A stretch of 64,000 nt of DNA. Origin: Acidobacteriota bacterium (lineage in GTDB: Bacteria; Acidobacteriota; Terriglobia; Terriglobales; Acidobacteriaceae). Location: positions 186,001 to 250,000 of the forward strand of contig JABCZL010000008.1 in assembly GCA_013289685.1 (NCBI GenBank). The letters are read 5' to 3'. The notes beneath the pieces were generated by a model. That model was not told the DNA's origin. It saw nothing but the letters and a program-made list of their open reading frames with translations, and ran no database searches. The position numbers and the translations under genes were made by a program. Positions 52,717 through 61,090 of this stretch are shown here, one piece after another; position 1 is the first letter of the stretch, and each line of letters begins with the position of its first letter.

Positions 52717-53586
52717 ATGTCCAGCGCCGCCATCTCGTTTCGCCGCAAGGTCGCCGGAAATGCCCGCCACAATCCGCTCGCGGCACTGGGCGTGGTGTTG
52801 GTCGTGGTTTTCGTGATCTTTGCCTTGTTCGCGCCGTGGATCGCGCCACAAGATCCCGCTGCCATCAACCTGCCGGCGCGGCTTAGCACTCCCTCCTCCG
52901 CGCACTGGTTCGGCACCGACGAACTCGGCCGCGACATTCTCTCGCGCGTCATCTACGGCGCGCGCATCTCTATGCTGGTCGGCAGTTGCGTCGTGCTTAC
53001 ATCGCTCGCCCTCGGGCTCATCATCGGATCCATCGCCGGATACTACGGCGGAGGCATCGATCGCTTCGTCAACGTTGTATTAATGAATGCGTTTCTTTCT
53101 TTCCCCGGAATCCTGCTGGCCATCGCCTTCATCGCCTTCCGCGGTCCCGGCATCTTCAATCTCGTTCTCGCTCTTTCGCTCGGCGGATGGGTCGGCTATG
53201 CGCGCCTGGTGCGCGGACAAGTTCTCGCCGCCCGCGAACGCGAGTTCGTCGAAGCTGCCCGCGCGCTTGGCGCCTCCGATTTACGAATTATTGCCCGCCA
53301 CATCCTTCCCAACATCATTCAGCCAGTCGTCGTGCAGGCCGCAATCGGCATGGCCGGAGCCATCCTCGCCGAAGCCACCATGAGTTTTCTTGGACTCGGC
53401 GTTCCTCCGCCCACCGCCAGTTGGGGAGCGATGCTCAACGACGGCCGCGCCCACCTGTTCGACGCCCCGCATCTCGCCCTGTTTCCCGCGCTCGCCGTAA
53501 TGCTTGCTGTGCTGAGCTTCAATTTCATCGGAGACGCGCTGCGCGATTATTTGGATCCCCGCTCCCGCATCGAAGCGGGACTCTGA
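52717..53586 (+). CDS. dppC: oligopeptide/dipeptide ABC permease, DppC-like
   Basis: A 289-residue permease with an OppC_N segment (about 10-60), DIAGRDILSRVIYGARIS-type signature as ELGRDILSRVIYGARISM, and the loop EFVEAARALGASDLRIIARHILPN. Six transmembrane helices are expected. The partner DppB is encoded upstream but separated by a 1.2 kb insert. The ATPase and substrate-binding genes are not in the window. ATG at 52717 has no strong ribosome site. Confidence 0.93.
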   Translation: MSSAAISFRRKVAGNARHNPLAALGVVLVVVFVIFALFAPWIAPQDPAAINLPARLSTPSSAHWFGTDELGRDILSRVIYGARISMLVGSCVVLTSLALGLIIGSIAGYYGGGIDRFVNVVLMNAFLSFPGILLAIAFIAFRGPGIFNLVLALSLGGWVGYARLVRGQVLAAREREFVEAARALGASDLRIIARHILPNIIQPVVVQAAIGMAGAILAEATMSFLGLGVPPPTASWGAMLNDGRAHLFDAPHLALFPALAVMLAVLSFNFIGDALRDYLDPRSRIEAGL

Positions 53587-53748
53587 ATACCCGCCCGAAA
53601 CCCGCGCCAGTCAAGCCATTTGACCTGTAAGTGCTTCACCCCAAACCACATAAAAACTTCGCAACATTTCTTGACAATATGTGTTTCTTCCTCGTGTGGC
53701 CACAAAGTTGTGCAAATGCAGGTAAATCAGACCAATGGGAGAGTTCCT

Positions 53749-54357
53749 ATGAAGAGCACCATCAAGATTACGTTTTTGAGTACAGCGCTCGCTATGTTTG
53801 CGCTGCCAGTTGTGGCCCAAACCACCAACCCGGCCCCGGTCACCGGCGAAAGCATTCAAGACCGCAAAGAGAACCAGCAGGACCGCATTGCCAACGGCGT
53901 AAAGAGCGGCGAGCTGACTGCCGGCGAGACCGCCAATCTCGAAAAGAAAGAGTCCAACCTGAACCACGAAGAGAAGGACATGCGTTCGCTGGATAACGGC
54001 AAGCTGACCGCGGCCGACAAGACCACCTTGAACCAGCAGCAGAATCAGCTTTCCAAGCAGATCTATCAGGACAAGCACAACTCCGCGGTGCAGAACACCG
54101 ACCCGAAGAGTGAAGTGGGCAAGCGCGCCGAGAACCAGCAGGACCGCATCGCGCAAGGCGTGAAGAGCGGCCAGTTGACGGCCGGGGAGACTGCTCACCT
54201 GGAGAAGAATGAAGCGAAGATCAACAACGAAGTCCGCAACGATCGCGCCGCCAATGGTGGCAAGCTGACCGCGCAGGAGAAGAAGCAAGTCAACCGGCAG
54301 CAGAATAAGATGTCGCGCCAGATCTACCGCGACAAGCACAACGGCCGCCGCCAGTAG
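53749..54357 (+). CDS. exported protein with two duplicated acidic-basic repeats
   Basis: A protein of about 202 residues from ATG 53749 (a longer frame from 53620 is not supported). A signal peptide (MKSTIKITFLSTALAMFALPVVAQ) is followed by two copies of a unit of about 70 residues: ENQQDRIANGVKSGELTAGETANLEKKE..., and ENQQDRIAQGVKSGQLTAGETAHLEKNE.... Each ends with QQNQLSKQIYQDKHN or QQNKMSRQIYRDKHN. The function is unknown; the charged helical units suggest a periplasmic scaffold. A Rho-independent terminator follows. Confidence 0.85.
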   Translation: MKSTIKITFLSTALAMFALPVVAQTTNPAPVTGESIQDRKENQQDRIANGVKSGELTAGETANLEKKESNLNHEEKDMRSLDNGKLTAADKTTLNQQQNQLSKQIYQDKHNSAVQNTDPKSEVGKRAENQQDRIAQGVKSGQLTAGETAHLEKNEAKINNEVRNDRAANGGKLTAQEKKQVNRQQNKMSRQIYRDKHNGRRQ

Positions 54358-54393
54358 TCCGGGTTTCGACCACAAACACAAAAAGACAAAGAA

Positions 54394-54429
54394 GCGCCCC
54401 TGGGCTGACCTGGGGGCATTTTTGTTTTT
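54394..54429 (+). terminator. Rho-independent terminator
   Basis: A GC hairpin (GCCCC ... GGGGC) over 54394-54416 followed by TTTTTGTTTTT, 37 bases after the repeat protein stop. It separates that gene from the membrane-maintenance cluster. Confidence 0.75.
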
Positions 54430-54488
54430 CTAGGGCGCTCCCGCCGGACTCTGGCTGTAAGCCCCTGAGAATGCTCCACATAGGTTTC

Positions 54489-54523
54489 TTGACAAACATC
54501 GCAAATTGCAATATAACTATTGC
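54489..54523 (+). promoter_or_regulatory. sigma-70 promoter with overlapping inverted repeat
   Basis: TTGACA (54489-54494), 17-base spacer, TATAAC (54512-54517), close to consensus. An inverted repeat GCAATA-TAAC-TATTGC (54508-54523) overlaps the -10. A start site near 54524 would give a leader of about 30 bases to the GTG at 54554. The overlap suggests repression, possibly by the XRE protein itself. Confidence 0.7.
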
Positions 54524-54553
54524 GAACTGAAATATACCTCAGGGGCGTGGCCG

Positions 54554-55135
54554 GTGAAGCTGGGCGAGAAAATTCGGTACCTGCGCGAAGTCGAAGGCTC
54601 GCTGCGCGGCCTCGGGCGTCCCATGACCCAGCTCGAGTTGGTGCGCGCCATTCGCGAAGAGCTGGGCAAAGGCCGTGGAAGCACAAAAGGGGCTTCCATC
54701 AGCCAGTCCTATCTTTCGCAGATCGAAAACGGAGCGCGCCCGCACATGACCCAGTCGTCGCGCGCGCTGCTGGCCAAGTTTTTCAAGGTGCATCCCGGAT
54801 TTCTCGTGGATGACCCCGACGGCTACCATGCCGAGCTGACTTCCGACCTGCGCACCACGGAGGGCCAACTAGACGTCTGGTTGCTGCAAGGTTCGGAGAA
54901 ATTCGCGAGCGATCCGGAAGTCAGCCACGTGCTGATCAAGGCCGCGCGCGAGAAGGACACGCGCCGTTGCGTGCTGTTGTTGGGAGCAATTCTGGACACG
55001 CCGGGACTAGCCGACCGCCTGCTGGAAGCGCTGCGTCCCGAGCTTGCGGCCGCCAGCGGCAACCATTCTCGAGCCAGCCAGGGCCCATCTCGCGCCAGCC
55101 AGGCCGCGAATGCGGAGGGGAGGCGAATCCGATGA
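54554..55135 (+). CDS. XRE family transcriptional regulator
   Basis: About 193 residues from GTG 54554. Frame and family fit MKLGEKIRYLREVEGSL, followed by a helix-turn-helix with MTQLELVRAI and SYLSQIENG. A C-terminal region with no recognised domain ends in a disordered tail with repeated SRASQ. It lies directly behind the promoter and inverted repeat and heads a run of co-oriented genes (nfeD-like, DUF1648, flotillin, small membrane protein, pspA). Autoregulation is inferred. The stop overlaps the next start (ATGA). Confidence 0.8.
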   Translation: MKLGEKIRYLREVEGSLRGLGRPMTQLELVRAIREELGKGRGSTKGASISQSYLSQIENGARPHMTQSSRALLAKFFKVHPGFLVDDPDGYHAELTSDLRTTEGQLDVWLLQGSEKFASDPEVSHVLIKAAREKDTRRCVLLLGAILDTPGLADRLLEALRPELAAASGNHSRASQGPSRASQAANAEGRRIR

Positions 55136-55851
55136 CGTCGACAAGGTTCGATTGGTCAGACTTTTATTTGATCTGTTTCGCGGTCGGCTTCTGCTTCAGT
55201 TTCTTTTCGTTCATTTTTGGCAGTTCGCGTCTCGGCCGTCTGCATCTGCCGCACTTTCACGGGCACGGCGCGCCGCATCTGCCGGCTGGGCATGCTCCCA
55301 TGGGACACGCTCCGGCCGCGGGCAGTCACGCGCCCGCAGCAGCACACGGCCCCACGGCCCCGCATGCGCCAGGCGCGCATTCTGCGCCCCGCAGCAGCAG
55401 CGTTTCGCCGTTCAATCCTCCGTCGCTGGCCGCGTTCCTGGCCTGGTTTGGCGGCACGGGATATCTGCTTACGCGCTTCTCTTCGCTGTGGGTGGGCCTG
55501 GGCTTGACGCTTTCCGTGCTGAGCGGATTGATCGGCGGCGGAATCATTTTCCTATTCCTGAGCCGAGTGCTGATTTCAGAGGACGAGAACATGGATCCCG
55601 CCGACTACGAAATGGTGGGTGTGCTCGGCCGGCTGTCGGTTTCCATCCGCGAAGGGGGCACCGGCGAAGTTATTTACTCGCAGGTGGGAACGCGCCGCGT
55701 GTGTGGCGCTCGCAGCGAGGACGGCAGCGCCATCGCCAAAGGAACCGAGGTTGTGGTCGAACGCTACGACAAGGGAATTGCCTACGTTCGACCGTGGAGC
55801 GAAATGTCGGGAGAAGACGAAACCGCTGCCGACGACTCAATCAAGCGTTGA
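55132..55851 (+). CDS. NfeD/DUF1449-like membrane protein with His-rich linker
   Basis: About 239 residues from ATG 55132, which overlaps the XRE stop. A transmembrane helix (about 14-30), then a long linker (about 38-85) rich in His, Pro and Ala with repeated GHAP/SHAP/HAPG, two further helices, and an NfeD/DUF1449-type OB-fold domain (about 150-225). Its partner in other bacteria is flotillin or YqiK, encoded here two genes downstream. The His-rich linker is unusual and might bind metal. Confidence 0.82.
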   Translation: MTSTRFDWSDFYLICFAVGFCFSFFSFIFGSSRLGRLHLPHFHGHGAPHLPAGHAPMGHAPAAGSHAPAAAHGPTAPHAPGAHSAPRSSSVSPFNPPSLAAFLAWFGGTGYLLTRFSSLWVGLGLTLSVLSGLIGGGIIFLFLSRVLISEDENMDPADYEMVGVLGRLSVSIREGGTGEVIYSQVGTRRVCGARSEDGSAIAKGTEVVVERYDKGIAYVRPWSEMSGEDETAADDSIKR

Positions 55852-55885
55852 CTTGCTCGTATGAAATTTGTGCCGGGAAGACACC

Positions 55886-56308
55886 ATGAATCGAATTGCT
55901 TACAAGACGCTGGTCGGGCTGATGTGGCTGGCGCTGCCGGTCACGACGCTGGACTACTGGCGAAATTGGGACCGCCTGCCGGTGCGAATGGCGGTCCACT
56001 TCGACGCCAACTGGCAGCCCAATGGCTACACGTCCCGCGAAGGCGCTCTGGACCTGGGGCTCGGCATCATGGTTTTCATGCTGGTCGTGTCCACGGTCGG
56101 ATTATTGATCGCGCACGCCCTGAAGCCGGCCGCGGCCTGGCCGCTGCTGCTGGTTTTTTACGTGACGATCGGTTTTGTCTGGTTTGGAAACCACTCGATC
56201 ATCAAGTGGAATCTGAACCCGCCGCCAGCCCATTCCGAGTTGATGGGCTCAGACTCCCCCGCGGTGCGTGACTCAAGCGGAGCGAAGTTTCTAACACTGC
56301 ATTCGTAA
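55886..56308 (+). CDS. DUF1648 domain membrane protein
   Basis: About 140 residues from ATG 55886 (55868 gives a longer start). A transmembrane helix at the N-terminus, the DUF1648 motif RLPVRMAVHFDANWQPNGYTSR, two further helices, and a short soluble tail. DUF1648 is common in SdpI/immunity-like membrane proteins; function not established. It lies within the flotillin cluster. Confidence 0.75.
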   Translation: MNRIAYKTLVGLMWLALPVTTLDYWRNWDRLPVRMAVHFDANWQPNGYTSREGALDLGLGIMVFMLVVSTVGLLIAHALKPAAAWPLLLVFYVTIGFVWFGNHSIIKWNLNPPPAHSELMGSDSPAVRDSSGAKFLTLHS

Positions 56309-56319
56309 CAGGAGGCGTT

Positions 56320-57762
56320 ATGTTCAGTGGGATCTCGAACGTAGTAACGATCTGGATCTTCGTTGGGCTGGGTGTCATGGTCCTGCTGTTCCTGATGAGC
56401 GGAATGGCCAGGCTCTATCGCAAAGCCGGGCCGCACGAGGCACTCATCGTGTACGGTCTGGGCGGCACGCGCGTGGTGCAGGGCCATGGCACACTGGTGC
56501 TGCCCATGGTGCAGGTCTGCCGCGATCTGTCCCTGGAACTGATGTCGTTTGACGTGGCGCCGCAACAGGATTTGTACACCAAGCAAGGCGTCGCGGTGAC
56601 GGTCGAAGCCGTGGCGCAGATCAAGGTGAAGTCCGATCGCGAGTCGGTGCTGACCGCGGCGGAGCAGTTCCTCACCAAGTCCGATCAGGAGCGCGAAGGC
56701 CTGATCCGGCTGGTCATGGAAGGCCACCTGCGCGGCATCATCGGCCAGCTCACAGTGGAAGAAATCGTGAAGCAGCCGGAAATGGTTTCTGACCGCATGC
56801 GCGGCACGTGCGCCGAAGACATGAACAAGATGGGACTGGAAGTCATCTCGTTCACCATCAAAGAAGTTCGCGACAAAAACGAATACATCACCAACATGGG
56901 CAAGCCGGATGTGGCGCGCATCAAGCGCGACGCCGACGTCGCAACGGCGGAAGCCGACCGCGATACCGCCATCAAGCGCGCACTGGCGCAGCGGGAGTCC
57001 GCCGTCGCCAAAGCCCAGGCCGATCAGGAGCGCGTGCTGGCTGAGACGTTGTCTCTTGCCAAGCAAGCGGAATCGCAGCGCGATCTGGAAATCAAGAAAG
57101 CGCAATACCTGGAAGTCACGAAGCGCCAGCAGGCGCAGGCTGACAAGGCCTACGACATCCAGAGCAACATCATGCAGCAGCAAGTAATTGCCGAGTCGGT
57201 GAAGGTGCAGCAGATCGAGAAAGAGCAGCAGGTCAAGGTGCAGGAAGCCGAAATCAACCGCCGCGAAAAGGAATTGATCGCAACCGTGTTGAAGGGGGCG
57301 GAGATCGAGCGTCAGCGGATTGAGACTCTCGCTGCCGCCGAGAAGCAGCGCCTGATCGCCGAAGCCGAAGGCCAGGCATCTTCGATTCGTGCGCAAGGTG
57401 AAGCCGAAGCCGAAATCATTTTCAAGAAAGGCGACGCCGAGGCCCGCGCGATGAACGTGAAGGCCGAAGCTTTCCAGGAGTACAACCAGGCGGCAGTGAT
57501 CGACCGGCTGTTCGCCAGTATGCCGGAGATCGTGAAAGCGTTGGCAGCTCCACTGGCCAATGTCGACAAGATCACGATCGTCTCCACTGGAAACGGAGCG
57601 GAGTCAGGAATGAACAAAATCACCGGGGACATCACCAAGATGGCGGCGCAGGTTCCGGCGTTGTTCGAGACGCTCTCCGGCATGCCGCTGTCGGAGTTGA
57701 TGAGCAAGATACGGCTGATCGGCGACAAAGCCCCGAAACCGGGCAATCCGCCGAAGGCCTAG
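56320..57762 (+). CDS. flotillin / YqiK-like SPFH protein
   Basis: A 480-residue protein. A transmembrane helix (about 12-30), an SPFH domain (about 32-215, with GPHEALIVYGLGG and LRGIIGQLTVEEI), then a long coiled-coil flotillin domain with EAE and EAKAE heptads (about 220-400). Flotillins organise membrane microdomains. The pairing with NfeD-like and PspA genes indicates membrane fluidity or stress handling. Confidence 0.95.
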   Translation: MFSGISNVVTIWIFVGLGVMVLLFLMSGMARLYRKAGPHEALIVYGLGGTRVVQGHGTLVLPMVQVCRDLSLELMSFDVAPQQDLYTKQGVAVTVEAVAQIKVKSDRESVLTAAEQFLTKSDQEREGLIRLVMEGHLRGIIGQLTVEEIVKQPEMVSDRMRGTCAEDMNKMGLEVISFTIKEVRDKNEYITNMGKPDVARIKRDADVATAEADRDTAIKRALAQRESAVAKAQADQERVLAETLSLAKQAESQRDLEIKKAQYLEVTKRQQAQADKAYDIQSNIMQQQVIAESVKVQQIEKEQQVKVQEAEINRREKELIATVLKGAEIERQRIETLAAAEKQRLIAEAEGQASSIRAQGEAEAEIIFKKGDAEARAMNVKAEAFQEYNQAAVIDRLFASMPEIVKALAAPLANVDKITIVSTGNGAESGMNKITGDITKMAAQVPALFETLSGMPLSELMSKIRLIGDKAPKPGNPPKA

Positions 57763-57768
57763 CGAGGG

Positions 57769-57871
57769 GTCCGGGAACGAACCGGGGTTCGTTCCCGGCT
57801 TCCGGCTCTCGGCTTCCGGCTTTCGCAAAGGCGAATACCAGGGTAGCCCGAAAGCCGAAAGCCCTCCGGAG
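57769..57871. repeat. word-hairpin element, CGGCTTCC / CGAAAGC word
   Basis: CCGGGAACGAA-CCGGGG-TTCGTTCCCGG is a perfect 11-bp stem (57771-57798 region). It is followed by repeated CGGCTTCC and then CCGAAAGCCGAAAGC. It lies between flotillin and the next gene. Confidence 0.6.
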
Positions 57872-57878
57872 CACGGTT

Positions 57879-58100
57879 ATGACGAACAAATCAAAACACG
57901 CAGGATTAGGCATCGCGTTGGGAGCGGCGTTGGGCGCCGTGTTTGGGGTTGCAGCCGGACACATGGGCGTCTGGCTGGCACTCGGAGTGGCGATCGGCAT
58001 CGTCATCGGCGCGTCGTTCCGGCCCAAAGAAACGAATTGTCCGGAGTGCGCGCAGATTCACCGCGTACACGAAATGAGAAATCAAAGGGCAACAAGCTAG
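57879..58100 (+). CDS. small glycine-zipper membrane protein
   Basis: A 73-residue protein with two helices rich in Gly (LGIALGAALGAVFGVAAG, VWLALGVAIGIVIGA) and a C-terminal CPEC motif. Glycine zippers are typical of self-associating membrane peptides. Within the flotillin-PspA cluster it may be a membrane-stress component; function unknown. Confidence 0.65.
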   Translation: MTNKSKHAGLGIALGAALGAVFGVAAGHMGVWLALGVAIGIVIGASFRPKETNCPECAQIHRVHEMRNQRATS

Positions 58101-58134
58101 CAGCTAGTAGCTAGCAGCTAGAAGCTAGAAGCTG
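58094..58134. repeat. word element, AGCTAGCAGCTAGAAGCTAG
   Basis: Six AGCTAG-type words in 41 bases between the small gene and pspA. The word is shared with 40536-40677. Confidence 0.65.
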
Positions 58135-58155
58135 AAGTCAAAAAAGGAGTCCATC

Positions 58156-58815
58156 ATGGCACTACTGGAGCGCGTTTCCACATTAGTCCGGGCCAACCTC
58201 AACGACCTGATTGACAAGGCCGAGGAACCGGAAAAGATGATCAAGCAGGTCATTCTCGACATGCAGAACCAGCTTCTGCAGGTCAAGACGCAGGTGGCGA
58301 TTGCGATCGCCGACCAGCACCTGCTGGAGAGAAAGCAGAAAGAAAACGAAGACAAAGTAGCCGAGTGGATGCGCAAGGCCGAGCTCGCCGTCGACAAAAA
58401 AGAAGACGACCTGGCGCGCGCCTCACTGTTGCGCGTGGAGAGCTATCGCGAACTCAGCGAGAACTTCACGCAGCAGGTCTCGGACCAGAAGGCGCAGGTG
58501 GAAAATCTGAAGTCCGCCCTGCGCCAACTGGAGCAGAAGCTGACCGAGGCGCAGGCCAAGGCCGACGTGCTGATCGCGCAGCATCGCCGCGCCCGCGCCG
58601 TGGGCAAGGCCAGCGACGCGCGCATGGCCTCGGGCGACGGCTCGAAGATGGCGGCTTTCGACCGCATGAAGCGTAAAGTGGCGCACTCGGAAGCCGTGAG
58701 CCAGGCGAAATCGGAAATCGCCGGCGACAACCTCGACGACCGCCTGGCCGCGCTCGAAAAAGAAGACCGCATCGAGCAGTTGCTCGCGGAATTAAAAACC
58801 AAGCGTGGCGCATAG
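58156..58815 (+). CDS. pspA: phage-shock protein A / IM30 family
   Basis: A 219-residue coiled-coil protein. The PspA N-terminal amphipathic segment is MALLERVSTLVRANLNDLIDKAEEPEKMIKQ, followed by the long alpha-helical hairpin and LDDRLAALEKEDRIEQLLAELK. It binds membrane and protects it under stress. ATG 58156 follows AAAAAAGGAG. The cluster as a whole suggests envelope maintenance. Confidence 0.95.
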   Translation: MALLERVSTLVRANLNDLIDKAEEPEKMIKQVILDMQNQLLQVKTQVAIAIADQHLLERKQKENEDKVAEWMRKAELAVDKKEDDLARASLLRVESYRELSENFTQQVSDQKAQVENLKSALRQLEQKLTEAQAKADVLIAQHRRARAVGKASDARMASGDGSKMAAFDRMKRKVAHSEAVSQAKSEIAGDNLDDRLAALEKEDRIEQLLAELKTKRGA

Positions 58816-58920
58816 GCACGTGTGGCGCGGGCACTTTTGCCCGCGGACGCTGGATGGCATGGATCCCCGTGTGCCCAGCTCTGCGCAGACGGAACAACAG
58901 GATCTTGTTTGGGAGGCTGC

Positions 58921-59103
58921 ATGACTCGCAGTAGGAATAGTTTGTCTACCGCGGCAGGTTCGTTGGCCCTGGCAGTCGGCCTCGGTCTGCGAGTCTGGAC
59001 CCACGGCAACTTTGCACACTTCGCCAGCGGCTTTTTCCTGGGCGTGTCAATTGCTCTGCTGATCCTGGGCTTGGCACGCCCGTCGCGAGATATCTCCCGA
59101 TAG
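58921..59103 (+). CDS. small membrane protein
   Basis: About 60 residues from ATG 58921, preceded by GGGAGG. Two hydrophobic segments (NSLSTAAGSLALAVGLGL, FASGFFLGVSIALLILGLA). No family recognised. It follows pspA. Confidence 0.55.
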   Translation: MTRSRNSLSTAAGSLALAVGLGLRVWTHGNFAHFASGFFLGVSIALLILGLARPSRDISR

Positions 59104-59159
59104 ATCGCGGATTTCATGTCGGCATGAACCCATTGGTGTAGGGGAACAAAGGAAAGCCG

Positions 59160-59456
59160 ATGCCGGTCCTGAGACTACTATCGTCCTCTGCCAACTTGGC
59201 GTATTTTGCTGCGGCCATGATATTTGGGGGAATCGCCAATGCTCTCTTGTTTCTGGTCCTGTTGCGTATGCGTTCGGCGGGTGAGCGCATCGGCTTTTGG
59301 CGAACTCATAAGGACTGGGCGCTGTACCGGCAGTATTGGCAGATCGCGCCAGCGCGGAACTGGTCGAGGGCTCCGATTATCCTCTCGTTGATGAGTCTCG
59401 TTCTGGCTCTTTCTATGATGTGGATGTCGATTCAAGGAATACACATTCCACGATGA
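59160..59456 (+). CDS. small membrane protein
   Basis: A 98-residue protein with two hydrophobic helices (about 12-35 and 73-92). ATG 59160 follows AAAGGAAAG. No recognised domain; membrane role only. Confidence 0.6.
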   Translation: MPVLRLLSSSANLAYFAAAMIFGGIANALLFLVLLRMRSAGERIGFWRTHKDWALYRQYWQIAPARNWSRAPIILSLMSLVLALSMMWMSIQGIHIPR

Positions 59457-59474
59457 TGACGCCAAAGGTTGCCC

Positions 59475-59885
59475 TTATCCCGCCTTGGTCCAGTCCTCAA
59501 TCTTCAAATGCTTCACGCGGTGGAACACTCGATCATGCGTGACCAGCACCGCGAGCGCAGCCAGTGCCTGGGCTGCGATCATCATGTCGAGGTTTCCCAT
59601 GGGCTCGCCGGCACGCTCCAGAGCGGAACGCAGCGCCGCATAGGATTTCGCGGCCGCCGAATCCCAGGGCAGAATCTCCACTCTAAGCAGGAATTCCTCG
59701 ACCGCCGTCTCGAGCCGCGAGGCCTTGGGTTTCCGCGCGACGCCAAACCGCAGCTCCGCCTCCGTGACCACGGAGATTCCAACCTCGGCCATGGGCACCT
59801 TGACCAGCCTCTCCCGCACGCGCGGAAGATTGCCTTTGATTACGTAGCTGGCCATGTTGGTGTCGAGCAGGTAGCGGACTGGCAT
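59475..59885 (-). CDS. vapC: VapC-type PIN-domain toxin
   Basis: A 136-residue PIN ribonuclease. Acidic residues are in YLLDTN (Asp8), the EAELRFG region and DMMIAAQALA. The protein would cleave RNA and is neutralised by VapB. The start overlaps the VapB stop by one base. The last segment after residue 120 is a normal PIN C-terminus. Confidence 0.92.
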   Translation of the reverse strand: MPVRYLLDTNMASYVIKGNLPRVRERLVKVPMAEVGISVVTEAELRFGVARKPKASRLETAVEEFLLRVEILPWDSAAAKSYAALRSALERAGEPMGNLDMMIAAQALAALAVLVTHDRVFHRVKHLKIEDWTKAG

Positions 59886-60124
59886 TAAAAGAGCTTTCGT
59901 TTCTGCGGCGGCCCATCTTTGCGGTTTGACAGAAAGTCTTCAGGTATATCGAGGGTGCTGGTCAAAGCGAAGAAATCCTGCCAGGATTCCGGCCGTCGCG
60001 AAAGAATGACGTCGCCTGTTGCCGGGTCGCGGCGGACGTAGACCTCGGAGCCCGCGAAGCGGAAGTCCACGGGCAGGCGGACGGCCTGGCTGCGGCCATT
60101 GCGAAAGAGTTTTGCAGTGGGCAT
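59885..60124 (-). CDS. vapB: VapB-type antitoxin (AbrB/SpoVT fold)
   Basis: About 79 residues from ATG 60124 (60163 gives a longer frame). The swapped-hairpin AbrB fold is [30 protein letters not shown]. It would bind VapC through its C-terminus and repress the promoter, where an ATGATATAT direct repeat lies (60137-60157). Its stop overlaps the VapC start by one base. Confidence 0.9.
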   Translation of the reverse strand: MPTAKLFRNGRSQAVRLPVDFRFAGSEVYVRRDPATGDVILSRRPESWQDFFALTSTLDIPEDFLSNRKDGPPQKRKLF

Positions 60125-60136
60125 GGAGTCTTCCCG

Positions 60137-60157
60137 ATGATATATACCATGATATAT
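60137..60157. promoter_or_regulatory. putative vapBC operator
   Basis: Two copies of ATGATATAT, 12 bases apart (60137-60145 and 60149-60157), just upstream of vapB. GATATATC is itself palindromic. Such sites are typical VapBC autoregulatory operators. Confidence 0.55.
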
Positions 60158-60423
60158 CACCATTTGCCCTCGGTCAAGAGATAGATCCGAAACTCAATTC
60201 GGCGCGGCCGGACCTTCTTGCCCCCGGCAGGCTGCGTTTCGGACGCTCGGAAGGCCCTACGACTGTAGGACTTACAACCAGCAGCAACCTTTGCGCGCGG
60301 CTCGGGTTCTTACCCTGAAGACGAGGCATTAACCGGTTTCTTGCATCCTTGCGCAATCAAACCGGCATCCTCCTCATCTGCGCCGCTTCTGGGTCCAAGA
60401 AAAATGCAGAGGAGCGATCTCCC

Positions 60424-60882
60424 ATGAAAAAAATCACCGCAGTAGCGTTGTTAGGCATGATCCTGATCTTGTCAGGATGTGCGACTTCCCACGCGACCGG
60501 CAATATCAATGGCATGTGGACGGCAACGCTGTCGAACTCGACGACCAACACATTCAGCTTTATGACAGACTTAACCGTAAACGCCGGCGGATCTCTGGGA
60601 ACGACCAACTTTAACCTTACCGTGAACAACACTCCGTGCACATTCCCCACTTCTACCGAGAGCGGCACATTTACGATCACCGGGAATTTCAACGGCCAGG
60701 TATCGGGCAAGTTTCACTATGTCATCATGTCCATGGGGGTAGAGGCGAACATCCTCACCCTGGACGGCACAGTGAGCGGCGGGCAGATCACCGGCACATG
60801 GACGGTCACCGGAGCGATCGGGACCTGCACCGGCAACGGAACTTTCACCATGAACCCGGTCTTAACGCCAGCGATGCAGTAG
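60424..60882 (+). CDS. putative lipoprotein, Thr/Gly-rich
   Basis: About 152 residues from ATG 60424. A lipoprotein leader (ITAVALLGMILILSGC) ends at a lipobox LSGC, so the mature protein would begin at Cys19. The mature region has repeated TNTFS, TVNAGGS and TGTWTVTG motifs and a beta-rich profile. It resembles the lipoprotein at 61091 in layout. Function unknown. Confidence 0.75.
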   Translation: MKKITAVALLGMILILSGCATSHATGNINGMWTATLSNSTTNTFSFMTDLTVNAGGSLGTTNFNLTVNNTPCTFPTSTESGTFTITGNFNGQVSGKFHYVIMSMGVEANILTLDGTVSGGQITGTWTVTGAIGTCTGNGTFTMNPVLTPAMQ

Positions 60883-61090
60883 GGCTGGGGCCTCTGAGGA
60901 AGCGCCCTCAGGAAGCGCATCCGAGGAAGCGCACCGAGGAAGCCTACCAACACAACGCCGCCCGGGAGGCTTCCTCCACGGGCGGCCTGCTAGCATCCAT
61001 TGACGTGCCTGCCCGCATCTCTCTATCCTGATACGGGGCTATCCTGATACGAGCTATCACAAATACGGACCCTAAATTCAAGGACGGTAC

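Noticed and set aside
53671..53705. TTGACA as a promoter for the repeat protein
   Set aside because: No -10-like hexamer at 16-18 bases downstream (GTGTGG), so not supported.
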